Source: Anoxybacterium sp963668245 (GTDB taxonomy: Bacteria; Bacillota; Clostridia; Peptostreptococcales; Anaerovoracaceae). Taken from it: 64,000 bases of DNA. Shown here piece after piece: positions 1 through 8,683 of this stretch. The stretch covers positions 2,604,001 to 2,668,000 of the forward strand of contig OY764195.2 of assembly GCA_963668245.2 (NCBI GenBank), written 5' to 3'. The notes beneath the pieces are model-generated. The model made no database searches and was not told the DNA's origin. It saw only the letters and a program-made list of their open reading frames with translations. Positions within the stretch are counted from its first letter, which is position 1, and each line of letters opens with the position of its first letter. The translations under genes and the position numbers were made by a program.

Positions 1-118
1 CACCAATCAAGGTGACAAAATCCCCTTCTTCCAAGGTGAGGCTTACATTTGTCAGCGCTTGCTTTTCATTGATTGTTCCGATATTAAATCTTTTAGATAT
101 GCTATTTATTGCTAACAC
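1..118 (-). CDS. ABC transporter ATP-binding protein, N-terminal fragment
   Basis: The first 39 residues of an ABC ATPase run off the window edge just before the Walker A motif; the visible end reads GDFVTLIG, the usual lead-in to the P-loop. The start is GTG, one base after the stop of the permease gene, so the two are co-transcribed and probably translationally coupled. It should energise uptake through the neighbouring permease and binding protein. Everything from Walker A onward is outside the window. Confidence 0.8.
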   Translation of the reverse strand, partial: MLAINSISKRFNIGTINEKQALTNVSLTLEEGDFVTLIG

Positions 119-119
119 G

Positions 120-1013
120 CTACGCTTCCCCCTTTGTCGATTTCATCAGTGGATTAAGATACGTTCGAAATACAGGAAGTGACAACGCTACAGCCACTGT
201 GATTGCAGTAAAAAGCTTTAGATCATTGGCAGGCATTCCCATTTTTAGAACCGCAGCAATGATAATACGATAGGTAATCGCACCAAGCACCAAGGATAAT
301 AATCGATTGAAGAAATTCTTCTTCCCAAAAAGCACTTCACCAATAATAACAGATGCCAATCCAATTACGATGGAGCCGATTCCCATCTGTACATCAGCAA
401 AGCTCTGACTTTGTGCAATCAAAGCTCCACTGAATGCTACCATCCCATTGCTAATTACTAGGCCCAATATGATCATGTTGTTTGTATTGATCCCCTGCGC
501 TCGCGCCATCTGTGCATTGTTTCCCGTAGCACGAACCGCACATCCAATTTCTGTTCCAAAAAACCAATACAAGACTCCAACAACACCAACCACGCAAATC
601 AGTCCGAAAAAGATAACGGCATTGGTGTGTGCAATTCCCATCTTTTCAAAGCCAGAATACACCGTATCCATACGCAGAAGGGAAAGGTTCGCCTTTCCCA
701 TAATGCGTAAATTTACAGAATATAAAGCAATCATTGTTAAAATACCTGATAAGAGAGCCGGAATTTTCAATTTAGTATGTAGAAGTCCGGTTATCAAACC
801 AGCTGCCATTCCTCCCAGCAAGGCCATGAGCGAAGCCAAAAATGGATTCACGCCATGATAAATCAAGTTGGCCGCAATTGCAGCCCCCATGGCTATGCTG
901 CCCTCAACAGACAGGTCAGCGATATCCAGGATACGATATGTAATGTAGACACCAATGGTCATTATCGCCCATAAAAGACCTAATGATATGGCGCCCAATA
1001 ATATTTGAAGCAT
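120..1013 (-). CDS. ABC transporter permease, TrpY-like (branched-chain-type)
   Basis: A 297-residue integral membrane protein with about eight to nine hydrophobic segments, of the BPD_transp_2 type used by branched-chain amino-acid and TrpXYZ-like importers. A GNNAQMARAQGIN segment around residue 165 is the conserved cytoplasmic loop expected to contact the ATPase. It sits between the lipoprotein gene (34 bp upstream) and the ATPase gene (1 bp downstream), forming a standard three-part importer. The T-box leader ahead of the operon points to an amino acid or its analogue as substrate. Confidence 0.85.
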   Translation of the reverse strand: MLQILLGAISLGLLWAIMTIGVYITYRILDIADLSVEGSIAMGAAIAANLIYHGVNPFLASLMALLGGMAAGLITGLLHTKLKIPALLSGILTMIALYSVNLRIMGKANLSLLRMDTVYSGFEKMGIAHTNAVIFFGLICVVGVVGVLYWFFGTEIGCAVRATGNNAQMARAQGINTNNMIILGLVISNGMVAFSGALIAQSQSFADVQMGIGSIVIGLASVIIGEVLFGKKNFFNRLLSLVLGAITYRIIIAAVLKMGMPANDLKLFTAITVAVALSLPVFRTYLNPLMKSTKGEA

Positions 1014-1047
1014 TCTTTTTTCCTCTCTCTATTGTTCTGGTCCTATC

Positions 1048-2049
1048 TTATTTTGCAGTTACATATTCTTGCAATTCAGCAGGAATGGTCAAACCAATTT
1101 CATCTGCAACAGTACCATTGATTGCAAAGTCAAACTTTGCGGAAGCTTCAATTGGCATAGTAGCTGGATCTGCTTCCCCTTTTAATATTTTAACACCCAT
1201 CAAACCGGTTTGGTATCCTAAATCGTAGTAGTTGATTCCTAATGTAGCAAGACCGCCATTATCAACCATTCCAGACTCTCCACAGATAACAGGAGTTTTT
1301 GACTCTTGTGTTACACCATGAACCACCGGCATAGCTGAAGCAAAAACATTGTCTGTTGGTATATAGATTGCGTCACATTGATCAACGATTGATTGTGTAG
1401 CTTGTTGTACATCATTTGAATTTGTAACAGTCGCTTCTAAATAAGAAAGACCCAGTGCTTCAATTGCTTCTTTTGCAACTTCTGCTTGTAAGATTGAGTT
1501 GTCTTCACTTGAAGTATATAAAACACCTACCGTTTTTGCGTCTGGTACCAACTGAACAAGAAGATCAATCTGCTCTTTGATTGGGTTCATATCAGTCGTT
1601 CCAGTTACGTTTCCTCCTGGTTCTTCATTTGAATCTACCAGTCTAGCTGATACGTAATCTGTTACTGCAGTTCCCAATATAGGAATTTCAGTTGTTTTAC
1701 CAGCGATAGACTGAGTTGCAGGTGTTGCAATGGCTAGAACCAAAGCTTCATTTTCACTGACAAAACGATCACTAATGGTAGAAAGATTGCTCTGATCTCC
1801 TTGGGCATTCTGCAAATCGATCACAATGTTATCTCCATCAACATAGCCATTATCATTTAACGCATCTACAAAACCTTGACGTGCAGCATCCAATGCTACG
1901 TGATCCATATACTGAACGATACCAACTTTAATTTGTTCAGAAGCCCCTTCATCAGAAGCCGCTTGATCTGCACTTCCACATCCTGTGCCTGCTACGGCCA
2001 TCATTGCGGATAATGTGAGTAATAACACTAACTTTGCATATTTTTTCAT
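1048..2049 (-). CDS. ABC transporter substrate-binding lipoprotein, TrpX-like (ABC_sub_bind family)
   Basis: This is the extracytoplasmic solute receptor of the importer. A signal peptide begins MKKYAKLVLLL and ends in a lipobox (AGTGC), so the mature protein is lipid-anchored at Cys. The body matches the ABC_sub_bind family (IKVGIVQYMDHVALDAARQG near the N terminus, then two Rossmann-like lobes). I chose the ATG at 2049: an upstream in-frame ATG at 2064 lies inside the GGAGGAG ribosome binding site that serves the downstream ATG. The family includes predicted Trp and Tyr binding proteins. Which aromatic residue is bound here is inferred only from the leader. Confidence 0.88.
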   Translation of the reverse strand: MKKYAKLVLLLTLSAMMAVAGTGCGSADQAASDEGASEQIKVGIVQYMDHVALDAARQGFVDALNDNGYVDGDNIVIDLQNAQGDQSNLSTISDRFVSENEALVLAIATPATQSIAGKTTEIPILGTAVTDYVSARLVDSNEEPGGNVTGTTDMNPIKEQIDLLVQLVPDAKTVGVLYTSSEDNSILQAEVAKEAIEALGLSYLEATVTNSNDVQQATQSIVDQCDAIYIPTDNVFASAMPVVHGVTQESKTPVICGESGMVDNGGLATLGINYYDLGYQTGLMGVKILKGEADPATMPIEASAKFDFAINGTVADEIGLTIPAELQEYVTAK

Positions 2050-2143
2050 TTTCTTCTCCTCCATTATTTTACTTTATAGTTACGTTTTCACGCGCTATAC
2101 CTGCACAATAAGAACTTTATTACCAAGATAAACCATTTTAAAA

Positions 2144-2419
2144 CAAAAAACGCCCCTGCAATAACAGGGACGAATTAGATTCGCGGTACCACCTTGTTTT
2201 CGCTACGAAACGTAGCATCTCATCAAGCGACAACCATCGCTTCTCCATGATAACGGTTGGAAACCGGTACAGCCTACTTCATGTTTTCAGTGTACAGCTC
2301 TCAAGATGAATTCGCGGTACGTAATTCTGCTTTGTTTCACCAGTTCAAAGCTCTCTGTAAGAAATTCGCATCCGTTACTAGTTCTTGGTCATTGCTTTTC
2401 AAAAGTTCTTTTTGATTGT
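2144..2419 (-). promoter_or_regulatory. T-box riboswitch leader, candidate UUC (Phe) specifier
   Basis: The transcript contains the T-box core AAGGTGGTACCGCG (2182-2195), followed by an intrinsic terminator at 2144-2172 (CGTCCCTG / CAGGGGCG, then a T run). Upstream is a Stem I with an AGAGAG bulge, a distal GGTGAAA loop closed by GCTTTG/CAAAGC, and a base helix GATG/CATC. On the 3' side of the presumed specifier loop the sequence is GAATTCA, which fits the usual GAA-codon-A context and gives UUC (Phe). A nearby UAC is a weaker alternative. Uncharged tRNA should stabilise the antiterminator and switch on the ABC transporter operon. Confidence 0.9.
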
Positions 2420-2425
2420 CTTATC

Positions 2426-2454
2426 ATTATATGCATCAAAATTCTGTTTGTCAA
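2426..2454 (-). promoter_or_regulatory. Sigma-A promoter for T-box/ABC operon
   Basis: A perfect consensus promoter on the minus strand: TTGACA at 2449-2454, a 17-bp spacer and TATAAT at 2426-2431. Transcription should start near 2419. It lies immediately downstream of the PBP stop codon, so the ABC operon is an independent unit. Confidence 0.9.
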
Positions 2455-2511
2455 CACGATTTTAGGATTCAGACCTTACCATGGGATTTTAGGGTTTAGT
2501 CCCACCATATT

Positions 2512-3882
2512 TTATTCTGTAACCGCAGCTTTTAAAACCTTTGCTGCAACTGCACCTGCAACTTTGCTCCCTGCGCCGCCATTCTCTACAATTACGATAA
2601 ATGCCAAGGGATAATCCTCTCGATCCATAAATCCCGTGAACCAAGCATGGGGCGTTTCATCGCCGCCAACCTCTGCGGTGCCTGATTTTGCTCGCAGCTC
2701 TAGATTTGCATAGTTGTTGACTCCATATTCGGATACCACATCATTGCGCATCATCTCTGCTAACGTCTTAGCAGTCTCTTCTTTTAATACTCTTGTTTTT
2801 TTGATTCCACCACCAGGCAATAAAGCTTCCACCGTTCCTGTCTCTAAGATGCGAGGTGTCACCATCACCCCATTATTTCCAATGGCGCCCACATAGGCAA
2901 GAAAGGAAAGCGGATTTACCATGTCTTTGTATTGGCCAATTCCTGCCCATGCCAGATTTGCTCCTTCTGCCTGAGATAAATCAATATTCCCCTGAGCCGT
3001 ACGAATTCCATCCACGCTAAGACTCTCTGTCAGTTCCGCTTTTTCTGCATAGCGTTCTATGGTATTTGCTCCAAGTTCCATTGCAATCTCACCAAATGCA
3101 ACATTGCAGGATTTTGCAAGAGCCCCGCTAAAATCCAAATCACCATGAGCAGACAAGCAAGTAACCACATCGCCCTGTATTGTTTCCTCTCCTTCACAAT
3201 GAAAAGTCCGGGTCTGAATATCTTTCATATTGTCAATTGCTGCCGCAGCGGTCACCAACTTAAAAATAGATCCTGGTGGGTATGTGGCAGAAAATAATCG
3301 ATTGATATATACCCCTTCATATCGCTGTGGATTCCCTTCTATGTCTGGTCTATTTTGTGGATCAAAAGATGGAGAGCTAACCATGCAAAGGATTTCACCT
3401 GTTTTATAGTTATAGACGCCTACCGTTCCTTTTCTACCATTTAAGGCTTCATACGCAACAGCACAGAGCTTACTGTCCAAGGTTAAGGTAATGTTTTGAT
3501 TTGAGCTGCTTTTTGTCTGATCAAAGCGATAAGCACCATTGACAAAGTCCCATCCAGCCAGCTTATCTGCAAAAGCAACTTCTATACTTGTGCCAATATT
3601 TCCATAGGAATCTCCAATGGTTTGCATCAGTGCTGTCCGTACAGTTTTTGACTGGTGATACGTTACCTGCCCATCTATAAACTGCCTTAAAATTTCTCCA
3701 TTACGATCATAAATCGTACCTTGCGCCATTAGTTTTCCATTCTCATAGTAATGCTTATTGGTGGGATATTGTGCCCATTTCCCGGCATTATGAACATATT
3801 CAAAACTAAAAACCACAAGTCCTAGCACCAGTAATCCAGCGAGAATCAAAAGTGCTGCTGCTCTTCGTGTCAATAATTTCAT
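2512..3882 (-). CDS. Penicillin-binding protein, class B-like transpeptidase
   Basis: A 456-residue D,D-transpeptidase with one N-terminal membrane anchor (about residues 8-27). The active-site motifs are all present: SxxK as GSIFK (Ser about 205), SxN as KSCN near 257, and KSGTAE near 398. It cross-links peptidoglycan outside the membrane. It is shorter than full-size PBP2/FtsI proteins and has a reduced N-terminal domain, as in the PbpA-type partners of FHA-FtsW proteins. Its start overlaps the stop of the FtsW-like gene by 4 bp, implying a coupled SEDS glycosyltransferase and transpeptidase pair. Confidence 0.92.
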   Translation of the reverse strand: MKLLTRRAAALLILAGLLVLGLVVFSFEYVHNAGKWAQYPTNKHYYENGKLMAQGTIYDRNGEILRQFIDGQVTYHQSKTVRTALMQTIGDSYGNIGTSIEVAFADKLAGWDFVNGAYRFDQTKSSSNQNITLTLDSKLCAVAYEALNGRKGTVGVYNYKTGEILCMVSSPSFDPQNRPDIEGNPQRYEGVYINRLFSATYPPGSIFKLVTAAAAIDNMKDIQTRTFHCEGEETIQGDVVTCLSAHGDLDFSGALAKSCNVAFGEIAMELGANTIERYAEKAELTESLSVDGIRTAQGNIDLSQAEGANLAWAGIGQYKDMVNPLSFLAYVGAIGNNGVMVTPRILETGTVEALLPGGGIKKTRVLKEETAKTLAEMMRNDVVSEYGVNNYANLELRAKSGTAEVGGDETPHAWFTGFMDREDYPLAFIVIVENGGAGSKVAGAVAAKVLKAAVTE

Positions 3883-5585
3883 TTTCCACCCCGATTATCA
3901 GCGCTTTTAATAAATGCCGCCAACGCCCAGCAAGCTACCATAGAGGACCCTCCATTTGAAACAAATGGCAGCGTCACGCCTGTAAGCGGCAGTAAATCTA
4001 ACGATCCAAATACATTGAGAGCAGTCTGTGTTAACAAGATGGATGAAGCACCACATGCTGAGATTACGTAGAAAGAAGATTTACAACTTTTCATTAAAAA
4101 TAAAGCATAAAATGCAAATGAAATCAATATCAGTACGCTGACAATAGCCACAATAAATCCCCATTCTTCACAAAGAAGCCCAAACACCAAATCAGTATCG
4201 GCAGCAGGTATTCCAGTCAAGAACCCTCTTCCTCCTCCAACACCTAAAAGCCCTCCGCTTGCTGCCGAAATCAAGGTTCTTGTCTGTTGATATCCAATTG
4301 AATCTGCAAACTCCCAAACATGGCGATATGCGTGAAATCGAGATGCGATATATGGTAAAAAAGAAACAACTCCTATGGCACCAATGACTGCGCCCGAGCA
4401 AATAATCGCAATGGTTCTAACGTCACCAGACCGCATGAAAGATATGACAAGAAAGGAGACAAAGAAGATGACAGATGTTCCTAAATCATGCATCAATACT
4501 AACGCACCAATACATACACCTGAAAAAGTGAGAAATGCCGTCAGATTTCGTGCTGTCAGCAATTTATCCAAGGTGGCGGTTCCCGCAAGAACAAAAGCAA
4601 TCTTAATAAATTCCATAGGTTGGAAGGTTATAAATCCAAGATTAATCCAGTTTTTTGCACCAAATCGGGCTTCTCCAATCAAAAGGTTCAGCATAATCAA
4701 AATCAAGGCACCAACTACCAAAACATACTTTAGCTTTCTTCCTCTATTTAAGTCTTTTATAATCCATTGCAACACGAGGTAGCCAATCATCCCAATAAAA
4801 ATTGCCCCTATCTGAATTTTCATATGACTTGGTGCTGCTGAGCCAACTACAAACAAATTCAATCCACAAAGAAATACTAAAAAGAGTTCCAATTCCAAAC
4901 TCTTTTTGCTAAACTGCATTAGAGCTAGGATGAATACGCTTTCTCCAAGCATGTAAATCGGAATGGCATAAATCAACATGGATTTCACTTCATCTGCCAC
5001 AAACAAAGAAAGCTGCAATGTACCAAGAACTTGAAACACTAATATCATGACAAAGGTCTGAAACGGCTGAAATCCATGGCTCCACTGGGTTAATTTTTGT
5101 AGGCGACTATGGTTATTTTTGATGGAAGCATCTTTTTCAGGCTCCAAAAATTGGAACGCGGCACCACCAAAAGAAATTTGATCTCCGTATTCTACACACT
5201 GAGAATGAACGACAGTCTCACCATTTACAGCAACTCCACCTTTTGATGCCAAATCAATAATCTGCCAACTATTTGTGATATATGATAGAACTGCATGACT
5301 TCTTGATACAAATGGCAGATTCACTACAACATCTGAAAGCTTGCTTCGTCCAATGGAATTCTCCCAACGAAAAATAGGCAATCGAAAATTGTTTTCAATT
5401 GCCAAATATCCAAGTATTTTATCCTCACTGCCACCTCGAAAAAGTGGAAGCAGTAATCTCACAAAAATAATAACGGCAAGCAACGGAAAAATCCATCTGA
5501 CGATGAATGTATAAAGCAGTGCTGTTTGGATATTCATAATACTTTCCATCGCCGTTGTCCAAACTGTTTGAACTATACTTTCCAT
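3879..5585 (-). CDS. FHA-domain FtsW/RodA/SpoVE (SEDS) fusion protein
   Basis: A 568-residue fusion. An N-terminal membrane helix (about 28-50) precedes an FHA domain (about 65-147) with the phosphothreonine-binding signature GRSKLSDVVV...SRSHA and a later NGE. After this come about nine SEDS membrane helices, including the conserved HDLGTS and TDLVFG segments and a C-terminal SNGGSS motif. SEDS proteins polymerise glycan strands from lipid II. The FHA domain suggests control by Ser/Thr phosphorylation (family knowledge). A membrane helix before the FHA domain is the usual arrangement in clostridial and actinobacterial homologues. Translation begins after an AAGGA site and is coupled to the PBP gene. 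Confidence 0.92.
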   Translation of the reverse strand: MESIVQTVWTTAMESIMNIQTALLYTFIVRWIFPLLAVIIFVRLLLPLFRGGSEDKILGYLAIENNFRLPIFRWENSIGRSKLSDVVVNLPFVSRSHAVLSYITNSWQIIDLASKGGVAVNGETVVHSQCVEYGDQISFGGAAFQFLEPEKDASIKNNHSRLQKLTQWSHGFQPFQTFVMILVFQVLGTLQLSLFVADEVKSMLIYAIPIYMLGESVFILALMQFSKKSLELELFLVFLCGLNLFVVGSAAPSHMKIQIGAIFIGMIGYLVLQWIIKDLNRGRKLKYVLVVGALILIMLNLLIGEARFGAKNWINLGFITFQPMEFIKIAFVLAGTATLDKLLTARNLTAFLTFSGVCIGALVLMHDLGTSVIFFVSFLVISFMRSGDVRTIAIICSGAVIGAIGVVSFLPYIASRFHAYRHVWEFADSIGYQQTRTLISAASGGLLGVGGGRGFLTGIPAADTDLVFGLLCEEWGFIVAIVSVLILISFAFYALFLMKSCKSSFYVISACGASSILLTQTALNVFGSLDLLPLTGVTLPFVSNGGSSMVACWALAAFIKSADNRGGK

Positions 5586-5639
5586 ATCGGTTCCTTTTCT
5601 ATAAGCTTTCCATGTTAGTTCTATTCCTAGTCTGTTGCT

Positions 5640-6905
5640 TTAACCCATCCATGCACTAGCAAAAAGCATGATATTGAGTACAGTTAGAACCAATGCTATG
5701 GTCCACAAAATCACATTGTGTATCTTTGAATTCTTATATTTGCCCATAACCTTTTCAGACGCGGTCAAATAAATCTGCAAAAACACAGTAATCGGAAGTT
5801 GAATACTCAAAAGCATTTGACTATAAATCAATCCCATAAAAGGATCTTGGATCAGAAAGATCACAATAGTAGCGGCAGTGAGAATGCCCACAACCCCCAC
5901 TTTCGTATGTCGATCTTTAATATCATAAGGTTCTCCATACAGACCCGCAAAAATTGATCCCCCTGCGATACCTGCTGTCATGGTAGAGGAAATACCTGCA
6001 AACAGTAATGCCACACTAAATACAACTGCTGCTAAATTACCAGCGATAGGAGCAAGCATCTCTCTTGCTTGTCCTAATTCTTCAACCTTAATGTGGTTTT
6101 CATAAAAAGTCGCCGCCGCCAAAATAATCATGGCACTATTGATAGCCCAGCCGATCAACATGGAAAAGAGTGTATCTGCAAATTCATACTTTAGTTGCTT
6201 TTTAATTACCTTTTCATCTTCTAGATTCCATTGCCTACTTTGCACTACCTCCGAATGAAGGAATAGATTGTGTGGCATTACAACAGCTCCAAGAACAGAC
6301 ATAATGATTGGCATAGATCCTGAAGGAAATTGGACGGTTGTCCAACCAACTGCCGCTTCATGCCAGTTCACTCCTCCCAGACTGATTTCATAAAGAAATG
6401 AGATGCCAATCACAGATACAAAACCAATAATCCATTTTTCCAATTTTGAATACGTATTGGTAAATAAGAAAAAAATAATTAGAATCAAAACCAATACAGA
6501 TCCTAATTTGATAGGAATATGAAATAGCAAATTCAACCCAATAGCTCCACCCAATATCTCAGCCATGGCAGTCGATATGGTTGCAAAGATACCCGTTCCT
6601 AAAATGGTATTTGCTACCCATGGTTTCAAATGTTTTTTTGCCGATTCTGCAAGGCAGTCCCCCGTTACAATTCCCAAATGGGCTACATTATGTTGCAGTA
6701 AAATCAACATAATTGTTGATAAAGTAACCATCCACAGCAAGGTATATCCATATTCAGAGCCTGCCGCAATATTGGACGCCCAGTTTCCAGGATCGATAAA
6801 ACCTACGGTAACCAACAATCCTGGTCCTATGTATTTTAATAGTTCAGACAAGCCAAAACTTGGTCTGTGATCTGTTGTTTCTAAAAACTTCTTAAAATCA
6901 AGCAT
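5640..6905 (-). CDS. mntH: Nramp-family divalent metal transporter (MntH-like)
   Basis: An integral membrane proton-coupled metal importer of about 421 residues with about 11 helices. The two metal-binding signatures are intact: DPGNWASNIAAGS in the first helix and VVMPHNLFLHS in helix 6. The second of two nearby ATGs (6905) fits the AGGGGAG site better, because the first is only about 3 bases from it. It likely brings in Mn(II) or Fe(II). The gene lies 54 bp from both neighbours, so it may share a transcript with the beta-helix and cell-wall genes. Confidence 0.9.
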   Translation of the reverse strand: MLDFKKFLETTDHRPSFGLSELLKYIGPGLLVTVGFIDPGNWASNIAAGSEYGYTLLWMVTLSTIMLILLQHNVAHLGIVTGDCLAESAKKHLKPWVANTILGTGIFATISTAMAEILGGAIGLNLLFHIPIKLGSVLVLILIIFFLFTNTYSKLEKWIIGFVSVIGISFLYEISLGGVNWHEAAVGWTTVQFPSGSMPIIMSVLGAVVMPHNLFLHSEVVQSRQWNLEDEKVIKKQLKYEFADTLFSMLIGWAINSAMIILAAATFYENHIKVEELGQAREMLAPIAGNLAAVVFSVALLFAGISSTMTAGIAGGSIFAGLYGEPYDIKDRHTKVGVVGILTAATIVIFLIQDPFMGLIYSQMLLSIQLPITVFLQIYLTASEKVMGKYKNSKIHNVILWTIALVLTVLNIMLFASAWMG

Positions 6906-6959
6906 TTCCATTTCTCCCCTAATCGTAATCCCATGTTTTTGATGATTGAATATCTATCA

Positions 6960-8516
6960 TTATTGAAATTCATATGCACCACAGTCGATTGCTGCACCTG
7001 CAAGTCTTGGATTCCCAATAAAATCAGTCGCACCTTCTCCAATAAGCTCCTTTGAATTTCCGCCATCGATTGCGGGTGAGCGTTCTGACAGCTGAAAATC
7101 CTTTTGATCCAAATCGATAAATCTTGGATTCATCAACTTTGAATAAATATCTTGCTTGGTTGCTGCCTGCCATGCTCGTAGTCCCAATTCTTTTCCAGTC
7201 AAATCGAGAAAGCGTATCCCATTTGGTCCACTTGGACCATAATATAAATTGTAGGTGAAGGTAGTATTGTAAATATTTTCTACTCCCAATTGTTCCAGAA
7301 CAACAACTTTGTTTTCCTTACCTGCATATACAATATTATTTCCAATTGTAATATCGTGACTTTTTCCCACGACAATTTCTCCTGTCCCTAGTTGTTTTAA
7401 GTCATTGTTGTAGAGGGTATTGTTTGTAAAAGCTGATTGAATCAAAAAACCAGTGGATTTCTTCTTTGATCCCAGCTCAATTCCCCATCCGTTATTTTGA
7501 TAGATTAAATTGCTGGTCACCTCGATAGATTTACTTGGATAATGAGTATCTAAAGAATCTACTAAAATCCCATAATCATTTTCATAACAAGCATTGCCAT
7601 GAATGAGAATGGATTCACCACCAGAAATATGGATACCGCTAGCAATCAACGTATCTTCACCAAAACAGATATTAGATCCTCCTTGATTCTCATAAATCTC
7701 ATTATTTTTAATAACACCGTTGCGAACACGATTCTGCTCTTTATCCCCACTGATTGGGGTTCCATCCTTTTCAATGCCGGATAATAAAGCCAAAGCAGTT
7801 TGATTTGCATCATGTATTTCATTGTTCTTGACAGAAAACCCATCGATGTTTCCTGAAAACAAAACAGCCGGGCTATTTCCACATTTTATGTCCCAAATTT
7901 CGTTACCTTCTAACAAAATTTCGCTCATCGTTTTCTTTGCATCAGTCCCATAAATTCCAATTGCTTGCGCTTCTCCCTCAGTTCTAGATCCAGTGTACCA
8001 GATGTGATGGATTTTGCAGTTGACTATTTCTATATTGCTACTATTTCCGACAATCCCTATTCCACCGATACGGTATTCTTGATTTTGATTGACATTGTTG
8101 GTAATATCAAGATTTTCTATTCTAATATAGTTTTGGTTTTCAATTCGAACCATTTCTCCTTGTTCTTCTGGTGAAGATTTTGTACCATCCAAAACCACTT
8201 GTCCTTCATTATAATTGGTAAACAAAATAGGCCCTTCTTCTTCTGTGCCAGAAACCTCTATATTGATTCGTTCAAAATAAGTACCCTCCTCAATAAAAAC
8301 GGTGCTTCCAGGTCCTACTGAGCTAGCTGCCTTTTGGATTGTCTGCCAAGGTTCTTCCAGTGTTCCCGGATTATGATCCGAACCATCCTTTGCTACATAA
8401 AATTCTCCTGACGGAGCACTCTGGTTTACAGTTGGTACGGACGACTGGAAGCCTCCTGAAAATACCAGTATAAAAAATATTGCCAAAACGATATTCACAA
8501 CAACTATTTTTTTCAT
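6960..8516 (-). CDS. Secreted right-handed parallel beta-helix protein
   Basis: About 518 residues. A hydrophobic N-terminal segment (MKKIVVVNIVLAIFFILVF) serves as signal peptide or anchor. A DUF1565-like entry segment (YVAKDGSDHNPGTLEEPW) follows, then many NxI/NxIY coils typical of pectate-lyase-like beta-helices (NLIYQNNGWGI, NNTLYNN and similar). The C terminus (RLAGAAIDCGAYE) is the conserved end of this fold. The start at 8516 follows an AAGGAGG site; a longer reading lacks one. Such proteins bind or cleave acidic polysaccharides outside the cell. I see no recognisable catalytic residues, so the substrate is unknown. Confidence 0.82.
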   Translation of the reverse strand: MKKIVVVNIVLAIFFILVFSGGFQSSVPTVNQSAPSGEFYVAKDGSDHNPGTLEEPWQTIQKAASSVGPGSTVFIEEGTYFERINIEVSGTEEEGPILFTNYNEGQVVLDGTKSSPEEQGEMVRIENQNYIRIENLDITNNVNQNQEYRIGGIGIVGNSSNIEIVNCKIHHIWYTGSRTEGEAQAIGIYGTDAKKTMSEILLEGNEIWDIKCGNSPAVLFSGNIDGFSVKNNEIHDANQTALALLSGIEKDGTPISGDKEQNRVRNGVIKNNEIYENQGGSNICFGEDTLIASGIHISGGESILIHGNACYENDYGILVDSLDTHYPSKSIEVTSNLIYQNNGWGIELGSKKKSTGFLIQSAFTNNTLYNNDLKQLGTGEIVVGKSHDITIGNNIVYAGKENKVVVLEQLGVENIYNTTFTYNLYYGPSGPNGIRFLDLTGKELGLRAWQAATKQDIYSKLMNPRFIDLDQKDFQLSERSPAIDGGNSKELIGEGATDFIGNPRLAGAAIDCGAYEFQ

Positions 8517-8630
8517 AAATGCCTCCTTGGAACGAATTTGCCCTTTTTCAAACACTACAATCTGCCAAAATGATTCAAGGTATCCATCATTTATTTTATT
8601 CGTTTCTCATAGAGAATACAAGTAAAATCA

Positions 8631-8652
8631 AAACCCGACCGAAGTCGGGTTT
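8631..8652 (-). terminator. Intrinsic terminator downstream of the 1156-residue protein gene
   Basis: A perfect 9-bp stem (AAACCCGAC/GTCGGGTTT) closed by a UUCG loop when read on the minus strand, followed by TGATTTTACTT. It lies about 30 bp after the stop at 8684. The short T tract makes it moderately strong. Confidence 0.8.
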
Positions 8653-8683
8653 GTGAATTTTTACAAGCTTTTTTTACTTTTTA

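Noticed and set aside
2490..2512. TGGGA/TCCCA inverted repeat as a terminator for the PBP gene
   Set aside because: The stem is short, the loop is long and no T run follows.
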